This document shows, piece after piece, positions 1-6,672 of a stretch of DNA of 7,146 nt. The stretch's first letter is position 1; the number at the start of each line of letters is the position of its first letter. The stretch spans positions 1 to 7,146 of the forward strand of contig JACRHK010000243.1 of assembly GCA_016217625.1 (NCBI GenBank). The letters are read 5' to 3'. The translations under genes were made by a program, and so were the position numbers. The notes beneath the pieces were generated by a model that had not been told where the DNA came from, ran no database searches, and worked only from the letters and a program-made list of their open reading frames with translations. This DNA is from Nitrospirota bacterium. Its GTDB lineage: Bacteria; Nitrospirota; RBG-16-64-22; JACRHK01.

Positions 1-258
1 AGACCCCTCCGACTCCCTCACGACCAGGACCGGCGGCAGCAACTGTCGCCAGGAACGCGCCTCCTGCTCTTCAAGGGCCGCGCGCCGATCACCCTCGGTT
101 TCCACGACAAGGCTCATCGCCGCCAGGAGCGCCTGCTTGGTCCCGACGGAGACGCGGTGGGTCCTGCCCCAGATGTCGGTGTACTCGGCGGCAATCCCGC
201 AGAGGGCGCAGAGCCGATCCAACGTGCTTTGGGAAGCGAAGTGTTCGCCTGTTGGCAT
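1..258 (-). CDS. malQ: 4-alpha-glucanotransferase (GH77, MalQ-type), N-terminal part, cut by window edge
   Basis: These are the first 86 codons of a gene that runs off the left edge. The enzyme family transfers alpha-1,4-glucan segments between maltodextrins in the cytoplasm (glycogen/maltodextrin metabolism). The recognisable part is the N-terminal signature: a leucine-rich start (LDRLCALCGIAAEY), then DIWGRTHRVS followed by TKQALLAAM at residues 29-48, then a charged helix (DRRAALEEQEARSW) leading into LLPPVLVVRE. This order is typical of the region before the GH77 barrel. The ATG at 258-256 is chosen because an in-frame TGA lies only two codons upstream (262-264), leaving no earlier start; the Shine-Dalgarno is weak. 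It follows the histidine kinase gene by 210 bp. The catalytic domain is outside the window, so activity cannot be judged. The call rests on N-terminal similarity from memory. Confidence 0.78.
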   Translation of the reverse strand, partial: MPTGEHFASQSTLDRLCALCGIAAEYTDIWGRTHRVSVGTKQALLAAMSLVVETEGDRRAALEEQEARSWRQLLPPVLVVRESEGS

Positions 259-468
259 CGCTCAGTCGATCCCATCCGATGCAGATCGGGGCTGGGGAAG
301 CCCTTCCATGCGGCCCATATTCGCGATCATCTTCTCGAGGCATCGTGCAACGCGCCGGCAGGGATGAGACATGGAAGGCGTTGGTGTGGCCCTATGCAAC
401 AATACCCTGTCGCTATGTGTGCTCAGACGGGCCTCATTCCAGGGCTCACCCAGCCCCTCTGAAATCAT

Positions 469-2334
469 TCAGGTTATGGGATGACTCGGCAACCAGACCG
501 TGACGACCGTGCCGCGGCCCGGGCGGCTTTCGATCCTGAGACCGCCGTGGTGGATCTCCACGATGTGCTTGACGATGGCCAGCCCCAGGCCGGTTCCTCC
601 CAGCTCGCGCGAGCGGGCCTTGTCCACGCGGTAGAAGCGCTCGCTCACGCGCGGCAGGTCTTCCGGCGGAATGCCCGCCCCTTGATCCTCCACGCGCAGC
701 AGGATGCCTTCCCGCGCAGGCTCCGGCCATCCCGCGGAGGTCCAGGCTGTGTAGCCGGCCGTTACGGGTGGAGGCAGGGCCTGTTCCACGCGCACGCGCA
801 CACGCGCGCCGAAGGGCGAGTATTTCAAGGCATTATCGATGAGATTCATCAACACCCTCCGGAGCTGCTCATCATTGCCCAAGACGGAGAACCCGGAGGA
901 GACCTCCACATCCAGCCGGTCTCCCTGGCGCTCGGCTTGTGATTGGATGAGATCAACCGTCCGCGCAATGACCTGCCGGAGATCCACGTGCGCGCGCGGC
1001 AACGCCCTGCCTTCCGACTCCAGGCGCGAAAGCTCCAGCAGGTCTTCCACAAGGTTCTGGAGCTGCCCCGCATGCTTTTCAATGATCGCTAAAAACTCCT
1101 GGCACTTTGCCGGATCGTCCTTCGCACCGTCCAGGAGGGCCTCCACGTATCCCCGCACCGCGGTCAGGGGTGTGCGGAGCTCGTGGGAGACGTTGGCGAC
1201 GAAATCCTTCCGGACCCGCTCCAGCCGCTTCTGATCCGATACATCGTGGAAGACGAAGACGGCGCAGATGCCGCCTTCTTTGCAGGCGGAGGTGGCCGAA
1301 GCCTGCACCAGGAACTGCCGCTCCTGCGGCGTCCCGATCGTCACCTCGCGGCCCATGGATTCACAGCGGCCGAGCACCTCCTCAACCAGCGTGCGGAGCG
1401 GCTCGCTCCGGATCACTTCAAGGTAATGTCGGCCATGTATGCCTGCCACGGACGCGAACATCGCTTCCCAAGCCCGGTTTACCAGGAGCACCCGCCCCCG
1501 CGCATCCAGGGCCATGACCCCCTCCACCATGCTGGCCAGCATCCCTTCCAGCCGGCTGCGCTCTTCCGTGAGGTCCTGGACCCTCCGGGCCAGCGTCTCC
1601 GCCATCTGATTGAACGAGTCGGCAAGCTGGGTAAGCTCATCGCCCGGCCGGACCAGCAGGCGATCTTCCAAACGCCCCGCGGTGAGGGCCTGCGCGCCGG
1701 CGACCATCTCTGTAATGGGCCGTGTAAGCCTGCGGGCTACTACCCAACTGATCAGAAGAGCAATGGCCAGTGCCGCTGCAAGGATGCTCCCGCCGATCCA
1801 ACGGATCTGGCTGATCTGCTCCTGGATCCGCGTGAGCGGAAGGGCTACGCGGACGATCCCTACCAGCCTCCCCTCCTGGCGCCCGCCTGCCGGTCGGGCA
1901 GGGACGGGCACGGCGACGTACAACAGCGGGATCCCCACGGTCTCGCTCACCCGGATGGCCTGTCCAACACCCTCCCGAAGAGCCTGTTGGATCTCGGGGC
2001 GGTCCAGGTGATTTTCAATGCGCCCGACCTCCTCGATCCGCTTGAACGACTCCCCCAGCACGCGGCCGTCCGGCGCCATCACGGTCATCCGCGTCTCTTG
2101 CGTGGCCCCTAGGGAAAGTGCGATCGGTTGGATGGAAGCAATCTCCGGGGATGCGGCGAGCGTACCGGCAAAGACTACCGACAGCAGCCGGGCCTGATAT
2201 TCCAGGTTGTTCCGGATCGCTTCGCGGGCCTGCCGTTCCACCGTGCGCTCCACGAGGACGCCGGTCGCCACCAGGGCGATCACTACCACAGCCCCGGTGG
2301 CGGCAAACAGGCTCCGGCGGATCGGCCACCTCAC
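469..2334 (-). CDS. phoR: PhoR-type membrane sensor histidine kinase
   Basis: The product is 621 aa, read from the GTG at 2334-2332, whose GTGA overlaps the stop of the response regulator gene by 4 bp; an AGAGG-type Shine-Dalgarno lies upstream. An in-frame extension up to 2529 exists but would run through the regulator's DNA-binding domain and is rejected. Domain order: TM1 about 8-28; a periplasmic PDC/Cache-like sensor about 31-177 (MAPDGRVLGES, ENHLDRPEIQQAL, GIPLLYVAVPV, GIVRVALPL); TM2 about 179-200; HAMP about 201-253; PAS about 262-365; HisKA with phospho-acceptor H384 in FVANVSHELRTPL; HATPase with N box MNLIDNALKYSP (N497, N501), G1 box DQGAGIP (550-556), SERFYRVDKARSREL and GGTGLGLAIVKH (579-590). 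All catalytic boxes are intact. The ATP domain carries a Pro/Trp-rich loop at about 518-543 that is longer than usual. The signal is probably phosphate limitation or an envelope stimulus; no pst/phoU genes are in view, so the PhoR name is by architecture. Confidence 0.88.
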   Translation of the reverse strand: MRWPIRRSLFAATGAVVVIALVATGVLVERTVERQAREAIRNNLEYQARLLSVVFAGTLAASPEIASIQPIALSLGATQETRMTVMAPDGRVLGESFKRIEEVGRIENHLDRPEIQQALREGVGQAIRVSETVGIPLLYVAVPVPARPAGGRQEGRLVGIVRVALPLTRIQEQISQIRWIGGSILAAALAIALLISWVVARRLTRPITEMVAGAQALTAGRLEDRLLVRPGDELTQLADSFNQMAETLARRVQDLTEERSRLEGMLASMVEGVMALDARGRVLLVNRAWEAMFASVAGIHGRHYLEVIRSEPLRTLVEEVLGRCESMGREVTIGTPQERQFLVQASATSACKEGGICAVFVFHDVSDQKRLERVRKDFVANVSHELRTPLTAVRGYVEALLDGAKDDPAKCQEFLAIIEKHAGQLQNLVEDLLELSRLESEGRALPRAHVDLRQVIARTVDLIQSQAERQGDRLDVEVSSGFSVLGNDEQLRRVLMNLIDNALKYSPFGARVRVRVEQALPPPVTAGYTAWTSAGWPEPAREGILLRVEDQGAGIPPEDLPRVSERFYRVDKARSRELGGTGLGLAIVKHIVEIHHGGLRIESRPGRGTVVTVWLPSHPIT

Positions 2335-3023
2335 GGGGCCTCTACCTCTTGGAGCTTGTAGCCCAGTTGCTTCACCGTAACAAGGTGCCGGGCAAGAGCG
2401 GGAATCTTCTTCCGGAGATGGTTGACGTGGACATCCACCGTGCGGGTGGTTCCGAAATAGTCGTAGCCCCACACGTGGTTGAGGAGCGTATCCCGGCTGA
2501 GCACGTGCCCCACGTTGCGCAAGAGGCACTCCAGCAGGGCGAACTCCTTGGCAGTCAGGGAAACCATACGTTCTCCCTCCCTCACCTCATGCCGCTGCGG
2601 ATCTAAAATGATCGCGCCGTATCGGAGCTGCACGGCAACCGGCTCCGGGTGTCCGCTCCGGCGGAGGATCGTTTTCACGCGGGCCGTCAGCTCCCTCGGG
2701 CTGAAGGGCTTGGTGACGTAGTCGTCCGCCCCCAGCTCCAGCCCCACGACTTTATCCGTCTCCTCCGCTTTCGCCGTGAGCATGAGGATCGGGATGTTTG
2801 CCGTTTGAGGGACTGCCTTGAGCCGCTTGCAGACCTCCAGGCCGTCCAACGCGGGCAGCAGGATGTCCAGGATGACGAGGTCCGGCCGGACCCGCCGGAC
2901 CAGGCTGAGTCCCTGCTCTCCGTCAGAGGCGTGCTGAAGGGCGTACCCCTCCCCCTCAAGGTAATGTATGAGGAGCCGGCGCAGGTCCTGGTCATCCTCG
3001 ATGATGGTAATGCACTTGGCCAT
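2331..3023 (-). CDS. phoB: PhoB/OmpR-family response regulator
   Basis: The product is 230 aa, a normal length for the family. The receiver domain (about 1-120) has the acidic pair D10/D11, the phospho-acceptor D53 in VILDILLP, T83, and K105 in YVTKPFSPREL. The C-terminal winged helix (about 130-227) shows SLTAKEFALLECLLRNVGHVLSRDTLL, a recognition-helix region with RTVDVHVNHLRKKI, and the terminal wing TVKQLGYKL. It should be phosphorylated by the kinase encoded directly downstream and then bind DNA as a dimer. The ATG at 3023-3021 has a good Shine-Dalgarno (AAGGA, 6 nt away). This regulator gene heads the two-gene operon. Its leader is only 45 bp long and consists almost entirely of an octamer tandem repeat, so its promoter is either inside that repeat or inside the upstream recombinase-like gene. 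PhoB is the best family name; the true regulon is unknown. Confidence 0.9.
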   Translation of the reverse strand: MAKCITIIEDDQDLRRLLIHYLEGEGYALQHASDGEQGLSLVRRVRPDLVILDILLPALDGLEVCKRLKAVPQTANIPILMLTAKAEETDKVVGLELGADDYVTKPFSPRELTARVKTILRRSGHPEPVAVQLRYGAIILDPQRHEVREGERMVSLTAKEFALLECLLRNVGHVLSRDTLLNHVWGYDYFGTTRTVDVHVNHLRKKIPALARHLVTVKQLGYKLQEVEAP

Positions 3024-3029
3024 CGAATT

Positions 3030-3034
3030 TCCTT
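3030..3034 (-). promoter_or_regulatory. Ribosome binding site of phoB-like gene, at the edge of the octamer repeat
   Basis: Minus-strand AAGGA ends 6 nt before the ATG at 3023. Its first bases directly adjoin the last octamer unit, so the repeat array lies immediately against the translation-initiation site. Confidence 0.6.
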
Positions 3035-3074
3035 ATTGACGCATTGACTTATTGACCCATTGACTCATTCACTT
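3035..3074. repeat. Octamer tandem array, five units (ATTGACNN)
   Basis: On the plus strand the five units are ATTGACGC, ATTGACTT, ATTGACCC, ATTGACTC and ATTCACTT, with an exact 8-bp period and variation almost only in the last two positions. It fills the whole gap between the recombinase-like gene and the phoB-like gene. The stop codon of the recombinase-like gene (3069-3071) lies in the fifth unit. Confidence 0.9.
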
Positions 3075-4502
3075 ATCCGCATGCACAATCTGCCTGAAGC
3101 GCCGCGGAGATAGCGACACCCCTATCAACCTCCGAGTCCAGAACCGAACGCGCTCTCTGACCCGGCTCAAGGCAAGCGGCCTCCCTTCAAGATCGACGAG
3201 GAGATACTCATTCCCATTCTCGCGCGCACGAAGAGAAGAGCGAACAAACTCTTCGGTCCGCGCCGGGAGGGAAAGCTGCTTCAGATCCCTCACCGTGAGA
3301 CCGGCCAGGTCCCGACTCTTGAGCGGCAGCGTGGTGAGCAGCGACAGGAGCGCGGCATCCCGTGACCACCCCGCCGCGCGCCGGCGTCCCTCGGTGCGGC
3401 CAGCCTCGCGCCGGATCCGTTCGGGCAGCGCGCGGAGCATCTCGGCCGTCAGGGGAGCCCGCTCAACGGATAGGGGATGGCGCCGCTCGGCGAGCCGGAC
3501 ACGCGCTTCCCTGAGAAACGCGACGAGTTGGGCGGCCTCGGGCTTGGGGAAACAGAGACGGACGGTCTCGAGGAACGCTGAGAGGCGGCGCAACGGCGCG
3601 CGGGCGCGGCGTTCCCCCAATTGCCAATCGAGGTAACGGTGGAGGTTGTCGCTCCGGAACGCCCAGAGCGTCCCCCGGCGACCCGGAGAGAGCGCCGGCA
3701 GCGCGGGGTCATACCCCCGCACTCGGACCAGGTACCCGAGATAGGCCTCGATGCCTCCCCTCCAGATCCGTTCCCGCCGGTCGCGCGCGGCCATCGCCGA
3801 CGGCTTGGAGAAGATGGGAGCGACTTCCTCCAGGAGCGCTGCCCACTCCTTGCGAAGCGCGCTCGACCATTGAAGAGACGGGAGCAGATAGTCCTGGGAG
3901 AAGCGGGGGGCCGGGACAGGCCAGGCCACGTGCGCGAGGCCCGCTGACGCCGGAGCCTTCACGACCTGCCGGCGCAGCGCGGCATACAGCCGGCGCCACT
4001 GCCGCGGGTGTTCCGCGCGGAGCGTCCCGATCCAGGCCTCAAGAGCTTTTGTCGTCAACGTGGAAGGCACGAGGTGATGGGCCGTCGCCCACATTCCCAG
4101 GTGCGTCAGCGCGCGGAGGGCAAGCCGGTTCGCGTCGCTGTCTGAAGCCTTCGCCAGATGGTCGTACAGGCGCTGCCAGGAGGACGTCAGGCGAGCCCTC
4201 AGGCGCCAGGCCTTCATGGGCGCTTTCGGCAGCACCTTCCGCTGAGCCAACTCGCGTTGCAGGCGACGGAGCCAGTAACGGACCTCCCGGCCGACCTTGA
4301 GCGAATGGCCTTCCCGCCGAAGATACTCCTCTAGAACGTCTACACTCCCCTGGAGTGCGCCCGGGTGCAGTTCCTCCACGCGGGATTTCCCTAACGCGCG
4401 CGCGAGGTGGCCGAGCGCCCAACGGAACTGGATGAGCTGACGGGGCGATAGGCCATCTCCCGCCTGCTGCTCCAACCATTTGCTTATCGGGACCCTCTGC
4501 AT
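3069..4502 (-). CDS. Degenerate, C-terminally truncated tyrosine recombinase-like protein
   Basis: The product is 477 aa, starting at the ATG at 4502-4500, which has a GGGAGAGG Shine-Dalgarno close by. An in-frame TTG-start extension to 4631 is rejected because it is encoded by palindromes and heptamer repeats. The protein is very rich in Arg, Ala and Leu and mostly helical. Residues about 15-100 and 245-320 look like SAM-like core-binding helical bundles. Residues 381-407 (RDAALLSLLTTLPLKSRDLAGLTVRDL) match the tyrosine-recombinase box I region, but the catalytic Arg position reads Lys (K395). Near the end SPRRFRQIV (465-473) resembles HxxR of box II with His replaced by Arg and R470 kept. 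The protein then stops at 477, so the second His/Trp box and the nucleophilic Tyr are absent. It is therefore unlikely to cut DNA by itself. It may be a decayed integrase or a DNA-binding derivative. The family call is moderate and needs profile comparison. Confidence 0.55.
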   Translation of the reverse strand: MQRVPISKWLEQQAGDGLSPRQLIQFRWALGHLARALGKSRVEELHPGALQGSVDVLEEYLRREGHSLKVGREVRYWLRRLQRELAQRKVLPKAPMKAWRLRARLTSSWQRLYDHLAKASDSDANRLALRALTHLGMWATAHHLVPSTLTTKALEAWIGTLRAEHPRQWRRLYAALRRQVVKAPASAGLAHVAWPVPAPRFSQDYLLPSLQWSSALRKEWAALLEEVAPIFSKPSAMAARDRRERIWRGGIEAYLGYLVRVRGYDPALPALSPGRRGTLWAFRSDNLHRYLDWQLGERRARAPLRRLSAFLETVRLCFPKPEAAQLVAFLREARVRLAERRHPLSVERAPLTAEMLRALPERIRREAGRTEGRRRAAGWSRDAALLSLLTTLPLKSRDLAGLTVRDLKQLSLPARTEEFVRSSLRARENGNEYLLVDLEGRPLALSRVRERVRFWTRRLIGVSLSPRRFRQIVHADK

Positions 4503-4537
4503 CCCCTCTCCCGAGAACGTCTTGCCTCTTTGTAGGA

Positions 4538-4555
4538 CCCCGACAGCCGTCGGGG
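4538..4555. repeat. Perfect 7-bp GC hairpin in the leader of the recombinase-like gene
   Basis: CCCCGAC and GTCGGGG are separated by the 4-nt loop AGCC. There is no T-run on either side, so it is not a standard terminator. It lies 36 bp upstream of the chosen start codon and would be transcribed as part of the 5' leader. Confidence 0.75.
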
Positions 4556-4605
4556 CATCAAATCCCTCCATCCCCCCTCCGCCTTGGCGGACGAAAGGGG
4601 GGCAA

Positions 4606-4640
4606 TGCAATATGTAAAATGCAAAATGCAAAAGTTAAAG
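4606..4640 (+). repeat. Left heptamer array, consensus TGCAAAA
   Basis: Four clear units are TGCAATA, TGTAAAA, TGCAAAA and TGCAAAA (4606-4633), followed by a decayed unit (GTTAAAG). It is oriented opposite to the array at 4659-4700. Confidence 0.85.
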
Positions 4641-4658
4641 GTGAATGATCTTGCCCGC

Positions 4659-4700
4659 ATCATTTTGCAATTTGCGCTTTGCATTTTGAAATTTGCATTT
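4659..4700 (-). repeat. Right heptamer array, consensus AAATGCA on the minus strand
   Basis: There are six exact-period heptamers. On the minus strand they read AAATGCA, AATTTCA, AAATGCA, AAGCGCA, AATTGCA and AAATGAT. The unit is a rotation of TGCAAAT, so this array is an inverted and slightly diverged counterpart of the one at 4606-4640. Confidence 0.88.
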
Positions 4701-4837
4701 CCCTAACAAGGCGAGGGGGGATTAAAGGGGTTGTTAAGGGTCAGCAAACCACGAGGAGATTATCAGAACTCTTGATGTTTTGCAATAATATCTTTCTGGT
4801 ATCAGAATAGCGCCAAATATCCAAAGCCTTTCCCTTC

Positions 4838-5656
4838 TCAATCCCTGCGCCATCCGAAATAGCGGGCAATTATTCTCGCGAGTGCCAGGCATGCCAACAG
4901 CGAACCCAGCATGCCGACGATAGAAGCCCCGGTAGGAAGGTCCGCGCGATACGACAGCATCAGGCCTCCGACGGTTCCAAGCAATCCGACTCCCCAGACC
5001 AGGACGAGTCCCCACAGCATCTCCCGCGCAAAGAGGAGCGACGCCACGGCCGGAATGACGAGATACGAGAAGACGAGGAGGACGCCCCCCGTCCGGATTG
5101 CGACGGCAATCACGAGGCCCAGGCTCAGGTAGAAGAGGAGGTTCCATCCACGCCCTCCCTCCCTCCCCTCGCGGTCCGTCAGGCGCGCGAGCGGCTTCCG
5201 ACACCCCAGGTGCAGCAACGCCACCGCCGCGAAGACCGCTGCCATCACCCGGATTTGCTCCGAGCCGACGGCCAGGATGTCGCCGAAGAGGACCTTCAGC
5301 ACCTCCGCCTCGCCGTGGGGGACATGAGCCACGACCAGGATGGCCACGGCCGAGGCGACGACATACACGATCCCCATCACCGCCTCCCGCGGGATCCGCC
5401 CCTCCCCGTTTCCCAGGGCGAAGAGCGAGGCCCCCGCGAAGGTAAAGAGCAGGGCGTACAGCAGCGGGTCTCCTTCGGTGAAGACGGCCGCGGCGACCCC
5501 GACGGCGGAGATTTGCGCCAGCGCCAGATCGACGAACACAATCCGCCGCCGGACGACATGGAGCCCGAAATACCCCAGGATCATGCTGAGCAGCACCCCG
5601 GCCAAGAGCGCCCGCAACAAGAACGGTTCTTCGAAGAAAACGATCAGGCTACTCAT
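4838..5656 (-). CDS. znuB: Zinc/manganese-type ABC transporter permease (ABC-3 family)
   Basis: The product is 272 aa, close to the usual 260-290 aa for ZnuB/MntB permeases. It is a strongly hydrophobic inner-membrane protein with about eight predicted membrane segments. Family marks include HVVRRRIVFVDLALAQISAVGVA (33-55), FGDILAV (124-130), GGVLLVFSYLVIPAVAS (190-206, the conserved cytoplasmic coupling region) and SYRADLPTGASIVGML (235-250). It forms the membrane channel that accepts metal from the periplasmic binding protein encoded just upstream. The ATG at 5656-5654 overlaps the end of that gene by 8 bp and uses an AGGAG Shine-Dalgarno that lies inside a heptamer repeat, implying translational coupling. 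No ATP-binding subunit gene follows; the next 335 bp are repeats. Zinc is the most probable substrate, but manganese or iron cannot be excluded from the permease alone. Confidence 0.9.
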   Translation of the reverse strand: MSSLIVFFEEPFLLRALLAGVLLSMILGYFGLHVVRRRIVFVDLALAQISAVGVAAAVFTEGDPLLYALLFTFAGASLFALGNGEGRIPREAVMGIVYVVASAVAILVVAHVPHGEAEVLKVLFGDILAVGSEQIRVMAAVFAAVALLHLGCRKPLARLTDREGREGGRGWNLLFYLSLGLVIAVAIRTGGVLLVFSYLVIPAVASLLFAREMLWGLVLVWGVGLLGTVGGLMLSYRADLPTGASIVGMLGSLLACLALARIIARYFGWRRD

Positions 5657-6596
5657 CTTTTGACTCCTGACTCCTGACTTCTTTCCCTGTCCGCTCCAGA
5701 GCCGCTTTCAGCCGCGTGACGTGGTGGTCGAAGAGATCGAGGTACCCCTCCGTTCCCGGATCGCCCCCCACCGACGGCGACAGGACGACCACTTCGGCCC
5801 CGGTCTCCCGAGCGACCTGTCTGGGAATCTTATCGCTGAAGTACGGCTCCATGAGGATGATCCGGATCCGCCCCTCCTTCATTTGCCGGATGAGAGACCT
5901 GACGTGGGCGGGCGAGGGGGGGATCCCCGGCTTGGGCTCGACATACCCCGCAACCTCCAGGCCGAAGCGCCTGGAGAGGTTGGGCCAGGAGTTATGGTAG
6001 GTGATGATCTTCGTTCCACGGAAGGGGGCCATCAGCCGTTCCCAACGCTTCATCGCGGCTTCCAGGCGCTGGACGAAGGCCTGCCGGCCCGCCTCGTAAT
6101 GCGCGGCGCCTGCGGGATCCAGCCGCTTGAGCGCCTCGGCCACCGAGGCCGCGATCTGCTTCCCGTTGAGCGGATCGAGCCAGTAGTGAGGGTTGCCGTA
6201 CAGATGGATGTCCCCCAGCGAGCGATCCACCAGCCCTTTCGGGACTTCCAGAATCTCCACCCCTTGGGACGCATCGAGATGGCCTGGAGCCCCTTGAACA
6301 ATCTTGGGATTGCGGGCGTTATCAATCAGCGGGGGCAGCCAGGTCTCCAGGTCCAACCCGACCTTCACCAGCAGGTCGGCCTTCTGGAGCTTCAGGATGA
6401 GGCTCGGCTTCCCCTCCACCGAGTGGGGGTTCTGGTAGCCGGGGACCAGGCTTGCCGCCTCCACCCGATCCTTTCCCACCGCTTCGACGATCGCCTTCAG
6501 ATCCGTCGTCGTCGTCACGACCCGGAGCTTCGCCGCTCCCTCGGAAGACCAAACAACGGCACCCAAAGCGATCAAGACTGCTATTATTTTCTTCAT
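5649..6596 (-). CDS. znuA: Periplasmic zinc/manganese-binding protein of ABC importer (cluster A-I/TroA family)
   Basis: The product is 315 aa, starting at the ATG at 6596 with AAGGA 4 nt upstream; an in-frame extension to 6617 would spoil this signal and is rejected. A signal peptide covers about residues 1-22 (MKK, hydrophobic core, cleavage near EGAA/KL); there is no lipobox Cys. The mature protein begins with LRVVTTTTDLKAIVEAVG, typical of the family. Metal-ligand candidates are H58 (NPHSVEGKPS), H137 (NPHYWLDP) and H201 (ITYHNSWPNLSRRFGL); the C-terminal lobe has GYVEPKPGIPPSPAHV and MEPYFSDK, with E250 a possible contact. The Asp usual in Mn-type members is replaced near SPSVGG (273-278), and the three His favour zinc. 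No His-rich loop is present. The last residues (VRSQESKDE) are encoded by a heptamer tandem repeat and are probably not functional. It delivers metal to the permease encoded immediately downstream. Confidence 0.9.
   Translation of the reverse strand: MKKIIAVLIALGAVVWSSEGAAKLRVVTTTTDLKAIVEAVGKDRVEAASLVPGYQNPHSVEGKPSLILKLQKADLLVKVGLDLETWLPPLIDNARNPKIVQGAPGHLDASQGVEILEVPKGLVDRSLGDIHLYGNPHYWLDPLNGKQIAASVAEALKRLDPAGAAHYEAGRQAFVQRLEAAMKRWERLMAPFRGTKIITYHNSWPNLSRRFGLEVAGYVEPKPGIPPSPAHVRSLIRQMKEGRIRIILMEPYFSDKIPRQVARETGAEVVVLSPSVGGDPGTEGYLDLFDHHVTRLKAALERTGKEVRSQESKDE
5661..5681. repeat. Heptamer tandem array (TGACTCC) at the znuA/znuB junction
   Basis: Three units on the plus strand read TGACTCC, TGACTCC and TGACTTC. 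The array is inside the last codons of the znuA-like gene. Since 7 is not a multiple of 3, successive units are read in shifted frames and give the non-repetitive tail VRSQES. Confidence 0.85.
5664..5668 (-). promoter_or_regulatory. Ribosome binding site of znuB-like gene within the heptamer repeat
   Basis: Minus-strand AGGAG stands 7 nt before the ATG at 5656 and is made entirely of repeat units. A second AGGAG copy lies 7 nt further upstream in the next unit. Confidence 0.7.
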
Positions 6597-6622
6597 GGCA
6601 TCCTTCTTCCTACACAAAAACA

Positions 6623-6642
6623 GGTTAAGGTTAAGGTTAAGG
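6623..6642 (+). repeat. Hexamer array GGTTAA, three units
   Basis: GGTTAA occurs three times in a row and ends in GG. It is the inverted counterpart of the hexamer array at 6723-6746 and forms the 3' arm of the large minus-strand hairpin. Confidence 0.85.
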
Positions 6643-6672
6643 GAAAAACCTGGATCATCTCTCGCTTAGCTT

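Larger units (their letters stand above)
4570..4722. repeat. Nested inverted-repeat element (MITE-like, about 153 bp)
   Basis: The outer arms are 4570-4586 (ATCCCCCCTCCGCCTTG) and 4707-4722 (CAAGGCGAGGGGGGAT), reverse complements apart from one extra C. Inside them are two A/T-rich heptamer arrays that face each other (4606-4640 and 4659-4700) around an 18-bp spacer. A small hairpin CCGCC-TT-GGCGG (4579-4590) overlaps the left arm, and a G6 run at 4597-4602 could compete for the C6 run of that arm. No coding capacity and no transposase is seen; the MITE comparison rests on layout alone, and target-site duplications were not recognised. Confidence 0.65.
4503..4837. other. Gene-free, repeat-filled stretch between znuB-like and recombinase-like genes
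   Basis: No convincing reading frame occupies these 335 bp. The right part (4723-4837) is clearly AT-richer than its surroundings and has only short hairpins such as TTCTG/CAGAA around 4794-4808; I found no good terminator for znuB and no clear sigma-70 promoter. The remainder is a nested inverted-repeat element (4570-4722) and a separate 7-bp hairpin (4538-4555), listed separately. Confidence 0.7.

Noticed and set aside
441..460. Small hairpin after the kinase gene (minus strand GGGCT-GGGTG-AGCCC) as a terminator
   Set aside because: The stem is only 5-6 bp and no T-run follows.
262..468. 68-codon minus-strand frame that begins directly after the kinase stop (TGAATG) and ends just before malQ
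   Set aside because: It fills the gap neatly, but there is no Shine-Dalgarno, codon use lacks the GC-rich third positions of the neighbours, and the Arg/Pro/Ser-rich product resembles no family I know.
1183..2112. 309-codon plus-strand open frame
   Set aside because: It lies antisense to the intact kinase gene; long antisense frames are expected in GC-rich codons, and the product has no recognisable domain.
2332..2529. Kinase start further upstream at 2529
   Set aside because: It would overlap 66 codons of the regulator's conserved DNA-binding domain and adds an Arg/Pro-rich nonsense-like stretch; the GTGA overlap start is standard.
3035..3074. Octamer array as a Pho box bound by the PhoB-type regulator
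   Set aside because: Known PhoB sites are 7-bp direct repeats with an 11-bp period; an 8-bp period does not keep sites on one face of the helix, and similar phrase-like arrays occur at unrelated junctions here.
4503..4631. N-terminal extension of the recombinase-like gene to a TTG at 4631
   Set aside because: The extra residues are encoded by the heptamer array and palindromes; the ATG at 4502 has a good Shine-Dalgarno.
4606..4700. CRISPR array
   Set aside because: Units are only 7 bp with no unique spacers of constant length.
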